NCBI RefSeq assembly: GCF_026967805.1 | Contig: NZ_JAPVBG010000001.1 | Coordinates: 124,001-188,000, forward strand | Direction: 5' to 3' | From: Blastococcus sp. VKM Ac-2987 | GTDB taxonomy: Bacteria; Actinomycetota; Actinomycetes; Mycobacteriales; Geodermatophilaceae | Length of the DNA stretch: 64,000 nucleotides | In this document: piece after piece, positions 9,403-22,722 of the stretch | Layout: each line of letters begins with the position of its first letter | Position numbering within the stretch: position 1 is the stretch's first letter | Notes under the pieces: model-generated | Database searches by the model: none | Told to the model about the DNA's origin: nothing | What the model saw: only the letters and a program-made list of their open reading frames with translations | Position numbers and translations under genes: made by a program

Positions 9403-11046
9403 CTACGAGGCGCCGGGGTCCAGCCAGACCGCGGTGTCGGGCGGCAGCAGGTCCGCACACGGCGCGCTGGACAGGAGGCGGCGGCCCGCTCCGCGCAGGT
9501 CCAGCGGCACGTCCGACAGGTTCACCACGCACCGGAACGACGGCCCGCGGTCGAAGGCGACCGCGTCCTCGGCGACCCGCCACCAGGAGAACTCGCCGCC
9601 GCGCAGGCCCGGGAGGCGCCGGCGGAGGGAGAGCGCCGTGCGGTAGAGGGACAGGGTCGACGTCGGGTCGGCCAGCTGCGCGGCGACGGTGCAGCCCGCC
9701 CAGCCCGCGGGCTGCGGCAGCCAGGGCTCGACGCCGTCGTCGGTGAACCCGAACGGCGGGCGGTCGCCCGACCACGGGAGGGGCACGCGGCACCCGTCCC
9801 GGCCCCGGGCGGTGCGGCCCGACCGTTCCCACGTCGGGTCCTGCAGCGCCTCCTCCGGCAGGTCCTCCACCTCGGGGAGCCCGAGCTCCTCGCCCTGGTA
9901 GACGTAGGCCGAGCCGGGCAGGGCGAGGGTGAGCAGCGCGGCCGCCCGGGCCCGCCGGAGCCCGAGCTCCGGGTCGCCGGCCGGCGCGCCGGTGTCGAAG
10001 CCCATCGTGGCGGCCGCGCTCCGCGCCCGCCCGAACCGGGTCGCGTGCCGGGTCTCGTCGTGGCTGGACAGCACCCAGGTGGCCGGGGCCCCGACCGGTT
10101 CGAGCGCGGCCAGGCTGGCATCGATCACGGCGCGGAGGTGGCCGGCGTCCCAGGGCGAGGCCAGGTAGTCGAAGTTGAAGCTGGTGTGCATCTCGTCCGG
10201 CCGGACGTAACGGCTGAGCCGTTCGGGCCCGTTCACCACCGCCTCGGTGACGAACAGCCGGCCGCCCTCGTAGCTGTCCCCGATCCGCCGCCACCGCCGG
10301 AGGATGTCGTGCACCTCGTCGACGTCCCAGTGCGGGTTCCCCACCCAGGTGCGGGACTCGAAGAGGGCGCCGGGGCCGTGGCCGGCGTCGGGGAGCCCGG
10401 TCACCTTCGCCATCGCGGGGGCGGCGTCCACCCGGATCCCGTCGACCCCGCGGTCGAACCAGAAGCGCAGGACGGCGTCGAAGTCGTCCCGGACGCCCGG
10501 GTGGTCCCAGTCGAGGTCGGGCTGTTCCGGGGCGAACAGGTGGAGGTACCACTGCCCCGGCGAGCCGTCGGGCTCGCGCACCCGGGTCCAGGCCGGCCCA
10601 CCGAAAGCGCTGATCCAGTCGTTCGGCGGCGCCGAGCCCCCCGCCCGGCCGTCGCGGAAGAAGTACCTGCTCCGCTCCGGCGCCCCCGGCCCGGCCGCCA
10701 GAGCAGCCCGGAACCACGGGTGCTCCTCGGAGGTGTGGTTGGCGACCAGGTCGGTGATGACCCGGAGCCCGAGCCCGTGGGCCTCGGCGAGGAGCGCGTC
10801 GGCGTCCGCGATGGTGCCGAACCGCGGATCGATGTCGCAGTAGTCCGCGACGTCGTACCCGCCGTCGGCCATGGGCGAGGGGTACCAGGGGGTGATCCAC
10901 AGCGCGTCGACGCCGAGCTCGGCGAGGTAGGGCAGCCGACGGCGCAGGCCACCGAGGTCGCCGACCCCGTCCCCGTCCGAGTCGGCGAAGCTCCGCAGGT
11001 ACACCTCGTAGACGACGGCGTCCCGCCACCACGCGTCCCGCCCCAT
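9403..11046 (-). CDS. GH13 alpha-glucosidase
   Basis: A cytoplasmic family-13 glycoside hydrolase of 547 residues, without a signal peptide. All four conserved GH13 regions are visible: DLVANHTS (region I), GIRVDAAPA with nucleophile Asp207, FVTEAVV with acid/base Glu268, and SSHDE with Asp330. The start region WWRDAVVYEVYLRSF and the length fit alpha-glucosidases acting on short alpha-glucosides such as maltose, isomaltose, sucrose or trehalose. The ATG at 11046 has GGAG nine bases upstream. It lies last in an ABC-sugar-uptake operon and would hydrolyse the imported disaccharide. The exact sugar cannot be read from sequence. Confidence 0.9.
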   Translation of the reverse strand: MGRDAWWRDAVVYEVYLRSFADSDGDGVGDLGGLRRRLPYLAELGVDALWITPWYPSPMADGGYDVADYCDIDPRFGTIADADALLAEAHGLGLRVITDLVANHTSEEHPWFRAALAAGPGAPERSRYFFRDGRAGGSAPPNDWISAFGGPAWTRVREPDGSPGQWYLHLFAPEQPDLDWDHPGVRDDFDAVLRFWFDRGVDGIRVDAAPAMAKVTGLPDAGHGPGALFESRTWVGNPHWDVDEVHDILRRWRRIGDSYEGGRLFVTEAVVNGPERLSRYVRPDEMHTSFNFDYLASPWDAGHLRAVIDASLAALEPVGAPATWVLSSHDETRHATRFGRARSAAATMGFDTGAPAGDPELGLRRARAAALLTLALPGSAYVYQGEELGLPEVEDLPEEALQDPTWERSGRTARGRDGCRVPLPWSGDRPPFGFTDDGVEPWLPQPAGWAGCTVAAQLADPTSTLSLYRTALSLRRRLPGLRGGEFSWWRVAEDAVAFDRGPSFRCVVNLSDVPLDLRGAGRRLLSSAPCADLLPPDTAVWLDPGAS

Positions 11047-11057
11047 CGTTGCCAACT

Positions 11058-11187
11058 CCGAGCCTGGTGACGTGCTGGAACGGCCGCCCTCCGCGGACCC
11101 GTGCCGAGCCTGGTGAGGTGCTGGAACGGCCATCCTTCAGGGGCCCGCGCCGAGCGTGCGAGGCGTGGGGGGAAGGATGGCCCTTCC
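11058..11187. repeat. 28-bp direct repeat plus inverted repeat
   Basis: Two 28-base copies (11058-11085 and 11104-11131) differ at one position and share the core GTGCTGGAACGGCC. The second copy runs into GGCCATCCTTC (11128-11138), whose exact reverse complement is at 11172-11182. In addition 11171-11187 forms its own hairpin (GGAAGG, loop ATGGC, CCTTCC). The block fills the gap between the ATPase and glucosidase genes and could act as a hairpin or attenuator between them. It looks like a dispersed intergenic repeat element, but only one locus is visible here. Confidence 0.7.
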
Positions 11188-12489
<1,302 letters not shown>

Positions 12490-12544
12490 CAGTGTTCGTC
12501 CCCTCGGGAGGTCGCTGCGGTGGAGCGGGTGGGAGTCATGGCGG

Positions 12545-13378
12545 TCAGCCCTTGACCGCGCCGTTGGTCAGCCCGGCGACGATGCGCCGCTGGAACAGCA
12601 GGACCAGGACGACGACCGGGATCGTCACGATCAGCGCGGCCGCCGCGATGGCGCCGGTCGGGTCCTCGAACTGGGAAGCGCCGCTGAACAGGCCGAGCGC
12701 CGCCGGAACGGGTCGGGCTGCCTCCGTCGAGGTCAGGACGATGCCGTAGACGAAGTCGTTCCAGGCGATGAAGAACGCGATGATCGCCGTGGTGAACACA
12801 CCGGGAGCGGCCAGCGGGACGATCACCTTGCGGAACGCCTGCCAGGTGGTCGCGCCGTCGACCTGGGCTGCCTGCTCCATCTCCCACGGGATCTCCCGGA
12901 AGAACGCCGACATGGTCCAGATCGAGATGGGCAGGGTCAGCGACAGGTACGGGAGGATCAGCCCGGGCCAGGTGTCGTAGAGCCCGATCTGCCGCCACAC
13001 GTTGAACAGCGGGGTCACGATCGAGATGACCGGGAAGATCGCCACCGCCAGCGCCGTGGACAGGATCACCTTCTTGCCGGGGAAGTCCAGCCGGGCGATG
13101 GCGTACGCGGCGAACATCGCGAGCAGGCAGGAGATGGCCGTGGCGATCAGGCAGATGCCGAACGAGTTGCGCAGTGCCGGCAGGAACAGCTCGCTCGCGC
13201 TCCCGGTCAGGACCGTCTCGTAGTTGCCCCAGGAGATGCTGCTCGGCAGGAACTGGCCGTTGGCGATGTCCGACGGGGCCTTCAGCGAGATGGAGATGAT
13301 CCAGGCGATCGGGAACAGCGCGTACACGACGATGATCGCGCCACCGATCCACCACATGACCTTCTTCCGAGTGGACAT
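12545..13378 (-). CDS. Sugar ABC transporter permease (MalG/SugB type)
   Basis: The second inner-membrane permease of the carbohydrate ABC importer, 277 residues with six predicted helices. The EAA loop that contacts the ATPase is present as EMEQAAQVDGATTWQAFRKVIVPLAAPG. The ATG at 13378 is preferred because GGGGGA lies six bases upstream; a GTG at 13384 overlapping the previous stop codon is a possible alternative. With the companion permease it forms the membrane channel that receives sugar from the binding lipoprotein. Confidence 0.93.
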   Translation of the reverse strand: MSTRKKVMWWIGGAIIVVYALFPIAWIISISLKAPSDIANGQFLPSSISWGNYETVLTGSASELFLPALRNSFGICLIATAISCLLAMFAAYAIARLDFPGKKVILSTALAVAIFPVISIVTPLFNVWRQIGLYDTWPGLILPYLSLTLPISIWTMSAFFREIPWEMEQAAQVDGATTWQAFRKVIVPLAAPGVFTTAIIAFFIAWNDFVYGIVLTSTEAARPVPAALGLFSGASQFEDPTGAIAAAALIVTIPVVVLVLLFQRRIVAGLTNGAVKG

Positions 13379-13380
13379 CC

Positions 13381-14346
13381 TCACTCCCCCCGAGTCGAGG
13401 CCAGATCGACCTTGAATGCCTTGATGAAGGTGAACGCGATCAGCACCACCACGAGGAACAGCAGCACCGAGACCGCGGACCCGAGCCCGATCTCCAATCG
13501 GGCGATCGTCTGCCGGTAGGCGAGGAACGACACCGATTCGGTGCCGTTGGCGCCGCCGGTCATGATGAAGATGCTGTCGAAGACCCGGAACGCATCCAGG
13601 CTGCGGAACAGCAGGGCGACCATGATCGCCGCCTTCATGTTCGGGATGGTCACCCGCCACAGCCGTTGCCACCACGAGGCGCCGTCGACCTTCGCCGCCT
13701 CCTGCAGCACCTCGGGCACCTGTGCCAGACCGGCCAGCAGCAGCAGCGAGATGAACGGGGTGGTCTTCCAGATCTCCGCCAGGCAGATGACCAGCAGGGA
13801 CTGCCACCTGTCACCGAACCAGTCGGTGTCCGCGGTCACCCCGGGTATCCAGGCGAACCAGGAGTTGACGAACCCCGTGTTGATGTCGAAGGCGAACTGC
13901 CACGCGAAGGCCGACACCACCGTGATGACCGCGTACGGGATGAGGATCGCCGCCCGCACGACGGGGCGGATGGAGCTGAGCGCCTTGGCCATCACCATGG
14001 CGAGGCCGAAACCGAGCACGAGCTCCACCGCCACGGTGACCACCGTGATGAAGACGGTGACCCAGATGGCCTGCCACCAGATGGGATCGGTGAGGATCAC
14101 CCAGTAGTTGGTCAGCCCGGTGAACGACCGGTTGGCCGGGTCGGTGAGCCGGTAGGAGAACAGGGACTCGTAGATGGCCTGGGCGATCGGGTAGGCGGTG
14201 ACCGCCAGCATCACCACGAACGCCGGGCCGGCCAGCAGCCAGCCGAGCTTCCGCTCGCTGCGCGACCGATCGCTGATGCCGGCCTTCTTCTCCGGCGCCG
14301 ATCTCGGATCGGTCTTCTCGCCGGGCGGCAGGGTCGTGGTGCTCAC
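13381..14346 (-). CDS. Sugar ABC transporter permease (MalF/SugA type)
   Basis: The first inner-membrane permease, 321 residues with six predicted helices. The EAA loop is EVLQEAAKVDGASWWQRLWRVTIP. The N-terminal 30 residues are charged and cytoplasmic. The GTG at 14346 overlaps the stop codon of the binding protein by four bases (GTGA), which indicates translational coupling within the operon. Together with the MalG-type permease and the ATPase it makes a complete importer. Confidence 0.93.
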   Translation of the reverse strand: MSTTTLPPGEKTDPRSAPEKKAGISDRSRSERKLGWLLAGPAFVVMLAVTAYPIAQAIYESLFSYRLTDPANRSFTGLTNYWVILTDPIWWQAIWVTVFITVVTVAVELVLGFGLAMVMAKALSSIRPVVRAAILIPYAVITVVSAFAWQFAFDINTGFVNSWFAWIPGVTADTDWFGDRWQSLLVICLAEIWKTTPFISLLLLAGLAQVPEVLQEAAKVDGASWWQRLWRVTIPNMKAAIMVALLFRSLDAFRVFDSIFIMTGGANGTESVSFLAYRQTIARLEIGLGSAVSVLLFLVVVLIAFTFIKAFKVDLASTRGE

Positions 14347-15650
14347 AGCAGTTCCTCCCCTGCCAGGACGGCGTTGATGAGTTCGGCGGCCGTCGCGCCG
14401 GTCTGACCCGGCTCCACCGAGCTCGCCGGGTGGTAGACCCGCTGCAGCGCCCCGGAGACCTCGCTGTAGTAGACGGTCTGCGGCCGGGGTGCGGCCGCCT
14501 CCAGCGACTCCCGGATGAGCGGTGCCTGCGGGAACTCCTCGAGGACCTCGGGGTCGTCGTAGACGGACGCCTTGGCCGCCGGGTTGCCGTTGGTGAGGAA
14601 GTAGTAGGTCTGGTTCTCCTCGGAGACGATGCACTCGGCGGCCTCGTACGCCAGGTCGGTGTTCCGGCTGAAGGCGCCGATGCCGATGTTGATGCCGCCG
14701 TAGGGAGGCCTGCTCTCCTCCCCCTCGACGGTCCGCGGGTAGCGCGCCCACCCGTAGTCCTCGGGGACGGACGCGTCGAGGGTGCCCGCCTCGACGGCGG
14801 ACAGGGCGCGGGGCCAGACGAACGGCCAGTTGACCATGAAGGCCGCGTCGCCCTCCTCGAAGTCCGTCACGTTGGCGTCCTCGCCGGCGGTGGAGAAGGC
14901 AGGACCGCCGACCGTCGCCACGGCCTGCATGGCCTCGGCCGCCGCCACGGCGGCCTCGGACCGGAGACCGAGTTCGATGTCCTCCGGGTCCGGGGCGGTC
15001 TCCTCGATGATCGAGCCGCCGGCCCCTTCGATGAGCGCGTTGGTCCAGACCGTGAGCGCCTCGGCGCGGATGCCCTGCGCGGCGATCTGCGTGCCCTGCT
15101 CCTCGGCCGCGGCGACGAGCTGGGCCCACGTGACCGGCTCGTCCATGTCCAGCCCGGCGGCCTCGGCCGCCGACTGCTTGTACCAGAGCAGCTGGGTGTT
15201 GGCCCAGAACGGCACGGCGACCAGCTCGTCGTCCCAGGTGGACCCGTCGATCGCGCTCTGGACGACGTCCTCCGTCACCCGCTCGGCGACGTCCTCGGGC
15301 ACGGGTGCCAGGAAGCCGGCCTGGGCGAACTCGGGGATGTACGGCGGGTCCAGGCTCATGAGGTCGATCGAGTCGTCCTCCGCCGCCAGCCGCCGGATCA
15401 GCTGCTCGCGCTGCTGCGACGACTCCCGGGGCAGCTGCGCCGTCTCGATGGTGTACGCGCCGTCCGCTGCCTCGGTGCAGCGCGCCGCGATCTCCGCCTG
15501 CCCTCCCGAGTCGGGATTGGTGTACCAGGTGAGCGTCGAGTCGCTGCCCGAGTCGCTCCCGCAGGCCGACAGCGTGGCCACCGCGACGAGCGAGGCCGCA
15601 GCCCCCACTGCCCTTCTCCTCTGGCGTCTCCGACCAGGAGCGTTCGGCAT
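14343..15650 (-). CDS. Extracellular sugar-binding lipoprotein (LpqY/ThuE type)
   Basis: The substrate-binding protein of the importer, 435 residues. The N-terminus has an Arg-rich n-region, a hydrophobic stretch and the lipobox LSAC with Cys30, so it is lipidated and anchored outside the membrane. The mature part starts with TLTWYTNPDSGGQ and shows the solute-binding-protein type 1 fold signs (WANTQLLWYKQ). Overall it resembles mycobacterial trehalose-binding LpqY and ThuE/AglE proteins, so an alpha-glucoside such as trehalose is likely. The ATG at 15650 has GGAGG nine bases upstream. It is the first gene of the five-gene operon. Confidence 0.9.
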   Translation of the reverse strand: MPNAPGRRRQRRRAVGAAASLVAVATLSACGSDSGSDSTLTWYTNPDSGGQAEIAARCTEAADGAYTIETAQLPRESSQQREQLIRRLAAEDDSIDLMSLDPPYIPEFAQAGFLAPVPEDVAERVTEDVVQSAIDGSTWDDELVAVPFWANTQLLWYKQSAAEAAGLDMDEPVTWAQLVAAAEEQGTQIAAQGIRAEALTVWTNALIEGAGGSIIEETAPDPEDIELGLRSEAAVAAAEAMQAVATVGGPAFSTAGEDANVTDFEEGDAAFMVNWPFVWPRALSAVEAGTLDASVPEDYGWARYPRTVEGEESRPPYGGINIGIGAFSRNTDLAYEAAECIVSEENQTYYFLTNGNPAAKASVYDDPEVLEEFPQAPLIRESLEAAAPRPQTVYYSEVSGALQRVYHPASSVEPGQTGATAAELINAVLAGEELL

Positions 15651-15702
15651 CAGTCCTCGCCTCCGTTGGCGTCCACCCGACCGAGATCACGACGGCTCTC
15701 GG

Positions 15703-15731
15703 AGCGTGGTACAGGTCACAAGGGGTGTCAA
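15703..15731 (-). promoter_or_regulatory. Promoter of the sugar-uptake operon
   Basis: A perfect -35 box TTGACA (15726-15731) is followed after 17 bases by CACGCT (15703-15708), a plausible -10. Transcription would start about 45 bases before the binding-protein ATG at 15650. The spacer holds an imperfect inverted repeat (GTGACCTGTACCAC) that could be an operator. No regulator gene lies beside the operon. Confidence 0.55.
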
Positions 15732-15804
15732 TCCGAACCGGTGAGATCTCGGCGATTCGCGGCCGGGCCGAGACCTGCGCCCCGGCGGGCCGTCCTCCTG
15801 GTGG

Positions 15805-17034
15805 CTACTTCCGCCCGGCGATGACCGACGGCGTGGTGACCTCGGGGGGCGTCCGCGGCAGCACCGTCTCGAGGTAGGACCGCGCCGCCTCCGTCGTCCC
15901 GACGTCCCGGCCGGCGTGCTCGGACAGGAACCACCGGTGCTCGAGCACCTCGTGGAAGATCTCCGCCGGCGCCAGCCGGCCGGCGAGGTGGCGCGGGATC
16001 GCGTCGACGACGGGTTGGTAGACCTCCGCCAGCCAGCGGTGCCCGGCGATCGTCTCCGGCACCGGCCGGCCCGATTTCTGCTCCAGGTAGGCGCGGAACG
16101 CGCGCACGTCGTTGAGCAGCCGCTGGGCCTGGCGCTCCTGCACCTCCAGTCCGGTCAGCTTGAACAGCTCCCGCCGGTTCTGCCCGGGCTCGGCGACGCG
16201 GGTCTCCACCCGCAGCCGGGTGCCTTCGTCGGTGGTCAGCAGCTCCACCTCGCCGACGTCGAACCCCAGGTCGTTGAGGCGCCGCAGCCGCTCGGCGACC
16301 CGGTAGCGCTGCTCGTCGGTGCGGAAGACCTCCTCGCGGGTGACCTCCTCCCACAGCGTCTCGTAGCGCCGGGGCAGCCCGTCGGCCACCTCGATGGGGT
16401 CGATGCCGTCCGGGAGCAGCCCGCCGAAGCGCAGGTCCAGCAGCTCGGCGCCCACCCGCTCGCGGGCGAGGTCGACGTCGTAGGCCCGCTGCCCCGGGGA
16501 CAGCCGCGGGTGCCGGTCGACGGTCTCGGCGTCGACGAGGTAGGCCGAGAAGGTGCCGGCGTCCAGCCGGAAGAGGGTGTTGGACAGCGAGCAGTCACCC
16601 CAGAAGACGCCGGCCAGGTGCAGCCGGACCAGCAGCACGACCATCGTGTCGAGCAGCTGCTCGGCCGAGTGCTCGCCCTGGGGCCGGGAGAACAGCCAGC
16701 GGTAGGACATCGAGTACTCGAGGTAGCGGGTCACCAGGATGGCCTGCTGGTCGTGCGGCCGGTCGACGCAGATGCCGAGCACCGAGACGGACGGCAGCCC
16801 CTCCCCCTCGAACTGGGCCAGCAGCGCGTACTCGTGCCGGGCCAGCCGCTCGGAGATCTCCTTCAGGGCGAAGACGTGGCCGTCGACGGCGACGAACCGG
16901 ACGACGTGCCGCGAGATGCCGCGCGACGGGACGTCGAGCAGCAGCTCGTCTTCCCACTCCTCGAGCGGCTGGTCCCAGGGCAGGCTGAGCAGCCCCGTCG
17001 CCTCGGCGGCGGGTGGCCGGAAGATGAACCGCAT
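15805..17034 (-). CDS. DUF4032 kinase-like protein
   Basis: A 409-residue actinobacterial protein with a protein-kinase-like N-terminal half. FALKEI resembles the ATP-binding lysine strand; FWGDCSLSNTLF (about residues 143-154) resembles a catalytic loop in which HxD is replaced by GDC; and YLVDAETV resembles the metal-binding DFG position. This arrangement matches DUF4032 (LPS-kinase-like) proteins. The C-terminal half is helical, with WLAEVYQPVVDAI and HEVLEHRWFLSEHAGRD as striking stretches, and has no known fold by eye. The substrate is unknown. The gene has no signal peptide, so it is cytoplasmic. Confidence 0.8.
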   Translation of the reverse strand: MRFIFRPPAAEATGLLSLPWDQPLEEWEDELLLDVPSRGISRHVVRFVAVDGHVFALKEISERLARHEYALLAQFEGEGLPSVSVLGICVDRPHDQQAILVTRYLEYSMSYRWLFSRPQGEHSAEQLLDTMVVLLVRLHLAGVFWGDCSLSNTLFRLDAGTFSAYLVDAETVDRHPRLSPGQRAYDVDLARERVGAELLDLRFGGLLPDGIDPIEVADGLPRRYETLWEEVTREEVFRTDEQRYRVAERLRRLNDLGFDVGEVELLTTDEGTRLRVETRVAEPGQNRRELFKLTGLEVQERQAQRLLNDVRAFRAYLEQKSGRPVPETIAGHRWLAEVYQPVVDAIPRHLAGRLAPAEIFHEVLEHRWFLSEHAGRDVGTTEAARSYLETVLPRTPPEVTTPSVIAGRK

Positions 17035-17109
17035 GGCGCGCTCCGAACCGGTGGACGACGGCGGTCACCGGCGCTCACCATCCCATGCCCGGTCGCGGTG
17101 CGCGTCCCG

Positions 17110-18621
17110 TCAGTCGGTCTCGTCGGGGCGGCCGGTCTCGCCCCGCCACGTGGCGAGCCGGCCGGCGCGGCTGACCGCGCGCAGCCTGCGCTCGGCCTCC
17201 GGCCGGGAGCGCCGCGCCGAGACCAGCAGCGCCTGGTCCCCGCGCATCAGCCGGGTGTTCTCGTCGGGCACGAACGAGCGGCCGTCGCGGACGATGAGCA
17301 CCACCGCCGCATCCTCGGGCAGGCGCAGCTCCGGCAGGTACACGCCGTGCAGCCGGGAGCCCTCGGGCACTGTCATCTGCATCAGCTCGGCGTCCAGCTC
17401 CTCCAGCGGCGCGGCCTCCACCTGGATCTCCCGCGGTGCGACCGGTGTGCCGATCCCGAGCCGCCGGGCGACCCACGGCAGGGACCAGCCCTGCACCAGC
17501 GTGAAGACGACGACCAGCACGAAGACGGTGTCGAAGATCCGCCCCGCCCCCGGCACACCCGCCGTGACGGGGAACGTGGCGAGCACGATCGGCACGGCCC
17601 CGCGCAGCCCGGCCCACGACACGAACGCCTGCTGGGACCAGGGCCACCGGAACCACATCAGCGACAGGACCACGGAGAGCGGCCGGGCCACCAGCAGCAG
17701 CGCCCCGCCCACGACGAGGGCCGGGACGAGCGCATCGGCCAGCCGGGGCGGTGAGACCAGCAGTCCCAGCAGCACGAACAGCCCGATCTGGGCCAGGGAC
17801 GCCATCCCCTCGGCGAACCCGATGCTCGCCGTGCGGTGCGGCAGCGTGGCGTTGCCGAGCACGACCCCGCACAGGTAGACGGCGACGATGCCCGAGGTCC
17901 ACGCCAGCGTCGCCGCGGCGAACGCGAGCACGCACAGCGACAGGATCGCGAGCGGGTAGAAGCCGGCCAGCGGCAGCGCCACCCGCCGCAGCAGCTGCGT
18001 GCCCAGGACCCCGGTCGCGACGCCGACGACCGCACCGCCCACGAGTTGCCCGACCACCTGCAGCACCACCAGCCACCAGGCGTCGGCCTGGACGTCGGTG
18101 AGCACGGCGGCCAGCGTGGTCACCAGCAGGATCGCCGGGGCGTCGTTGAGGCCGCTCTCCGCCTCCAGCGCGGCGGCGAGCCGGCGCGGGAGCGGCAGCT
18201 TGCGCAGCGCGGCGAAGACCGCCGCCGCGTCGGTCGAGCCGATGACCGCGGCAAGGAGCAGCGCGAAGCCCCACGACGCGTCCAGCAACCACACCGTGAT
18301 GCCGGCCGTGACCAGCACGCTGACCGCGACGCCCACGGTGGCGAGGGTGAGGCCGGGCCCGATCGCCCGGCGGACGTCGGCCCACCGGGTCGTCAGGCCA
18401 CCCTCGGCCAGGATCACCACCAGCGCGGCGACGCCGAGCGTCTGGGTGAGCTCGGCGTCGTCGAACTGCACGCCGAGCCCGCTCTCCCCCAGCATCACGC
18501 CCAGGGCCAGGTAGAGCAGCAGGCTGGGCAGCCCGAGGCGGTCCGCCAGCCGCAGCGCCACCGCCGCGACCAGCACGACGACCGCGCCGATGGCCAGGGC
18601 GACGGTGACGGTGGCGTTCAC
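17110..18621 (-). CDS. Potassium/proton antiporter (NhaP2/CvrA type, CPA1)
   Basis: A 503-residue cation/proton antiporter. It has about twelve hydrophobic helices, and the transport core includes GSTDAAAVFAALR and AESGLNDAPAILLVT, typical of CPA1 antiporters. A C-terminal RCK_C (TrkA-C) domain at about residues 400-470 (PEGSRLHGVYLPELRLPEDAAVVLIVRDG, given here in part) suggests nucleotide or ion gating as in NhaP2. The GTG at 18621 has GAGGG seven bases upstream. It is transcribed away from ileS; the 130 bases between them hold promoters and the structured element at 18667-18715. Confidence 0.9.
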   Translation of the reverse strand: MNATVTVALAIGAVVVLVAAVALRLADRLGLPSLLLYLALGVMLGESGLGVQFDDAELTQTLGVAALVVILAEGGLTTRWADVRRAIGPGLTLATVGVAVSVLVTAGITVWLLDASWGFALLLAAVIGSTDAAAVFAALRKLPLPRRLAAALEAESGLNDAPAILLVTTLAAVLTDVQADAWWLVVLQVVGQLVGGAVVGVATGVLGTQLLRRVALPLAGFYPLAILSLCVLAFAAATLAWTSGIVAVYLCGVVLGNATLPHRTASIGFAEGMASLAQIGLFVLLGLLVSPPRLADALVPALVVGGALLLVARPLSVVLSLMWFRWPWSQQAFVSWAGLRGAVPIVLATFPVTAGVPGAGRIFDTVFVLVVVFTLVQGWSLPWVARRLGIGTPVAPREIQVEAAPLEELDAELMQMTVPEGSRLHGVYLPELRLPEDAAVVLIVRDGRSFVPDENTRLMRGDQALLVSARRSRPEAERRLRAVSRAGRLATWRGETGRPDETD

Positions 18622-18666
18622 CGGTCGACCCTCATGACCGCAGTCTTCCGCACCGCTCCTCCGGGC

Positions 18667-18715
18667 CCTCCCCGCCGCGGGTGCCGGGCGGGTCGGCGGC
18701 GGGGAGGTGGCACCC
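18667..18715 (+). other. Interleaved inverted repeats before ileS
   Basis: Arms of 12 bases (18667-18678 and 18696-18707) pair perfectly, and a second pair GGGTGCC / GGCACCC (18679-18685 and 18709-18715) interleaves with it, so the RNA could form an H-type pseudoknot. It lies 36 bases upstream of the ileS GTG. It has no T-box sequence, so it is not a T-box riboswitch. It could equally be a coincidence of GC-rich DNA. Confidence 0.35.
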
Positions 18716-18751
18716 GGCGAACCCGTTTGCCGGTTCGGGGAGAATGGGGGC

Positions 18752-21913
<3,162 letters not shown>

Positions 21914-21950
21914 GGGGGGACCCCGTCCCGCGGCCGGGCGCGCGACAGGC

Positions 21951-22637
21951 CTAGCCGGACCTCCGGCGGGCCCGGGCGCGCTCGGCGAGCGTGCGGTCGG
22001 GGCGGCACACCCCGCACGGGGTGAACCCGTCGGTGCGCGCCTCGTCCAGCGGCAGCGGGATCGTGCTGTGGCCGTCGAGGTGCACGCACCCGGGCACGTG
22101 GTACCGGGGGCGCTCGTCGACGACGAGCACCTCGTCGGTGAGGTCGACGATGACCAGCAGATCGGTCACCTCCACCTCCTCCACCGGCGGGTCGGGCAGC
22201 TCCGCGGCCGCGGCCGGGGCGGCGGTCGCCCCTGCCGCCGGCTCCCTGACGGGCGTGGTCCTCCCCTGCGCGGGATCGGCGGCCGGCTCGGCGGCGGGTT
22301 CGGCCGTGCGCTGCCGGTCGGCGGGCGGCTCGACGCGAGGTGGCTCGACGGGAGGTGGCTCGCCGGGAGGCCGGGCTCCGGTGGCGCCGGTCGCCAGGTC
22401 CGGCCCGGTCGCCGCCGGGAGCCCGGCCGGAGCCGGCGCCCCGTCGCCCGGGGCGGTCGGGTCGGTCGCCGCCGGGGCCGGACCGGCCCCCATCGCCCGG
22501 CGGGCCGCCACCAGCACCCCCGCCGCGACGACGCAGGCGGCCACGCAGCCCCAGTAGAGCGCGGTGATGCCCGTGATCAGCCCGCCCACGAACAGCCCGG
22601 CGCCCAGGAGCACGAGCAGCCCGGCGGACACGATCAC
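21951..22637 (-). CDS. Membrane protein with C-terminal Ada-like Zn motif
   Basis: A 228-residue protein of no recognised family. Two N-terminal membrane helices (GLLVLLGAGLFVGGLITGI and YWGCVAACVVAAGVLVAA) are followed by a long Pro/Ala/Glu-rich linker (about residues 50-150). The C-terminal 60 residues carry YHVPGC and then FTPCGVC, an H-x4-C...C-x2-C layout that resembles the small zinc-binding Ada-type or nuclease-associated module. The GTG at 22637 lies six bases after TAGAGT, fitting a leaderless start. It converges on ileS. The zinc call is inference from spacing only. Confidence 0.65.
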   Translation of the reverse strand: MIVSAGLLVLLGAGLFVGGLITGITALYWGCVAACVVAAGVLVAARRAMGAGPAPAATDPTAPGDGAPAPAGLPAATGPDLATGATGARPPGEPPPVEPPRVEPPADRQRTAEPAAEPAADPAQGRTTPVREPAAGATAAPAAAAELPDPPVEEVEVTDLLVIVDLTDEVLVVDERPRYHVPGCVHLDGHSTIPLPLDEARTDGFTPCGVCRPDRTLAERARARRRSG

Positions 22638-22643
22638 GCCTGG

Positions 22644-22649
22644 ACTCTA
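22644..22649 (-). promoter_or_regulatory. -10 box for leaderless start
   Basis: TAGAGT on the minus strand, with six bases between it and the GTG at 22637. No ribosome site is visible in front of that start. Confidence 0.45.
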
Positions 22650-22722
22650 GAAGGCCCATCCGCCACCCACACCTCGCAGACCCGGCGCGGGTCCCCGCGG
22701 CGGGGCGGGGCCCAGGAACGCA

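Noticed and set aside
15805-17034. Aminoglycoside phosphotransferase or lipopolysaccharide kinase
   Set aside because: Kinase-like motifs are altered (GDC for HxD) and the C-terminal half fits DUF4032; a resistance role is not supported.
18622-18751. T-box riboswitch before ileS
   Set aside because: No TGGTACC-type T-box sequence and the space (130 bases) is small; only inverted repeats are present.
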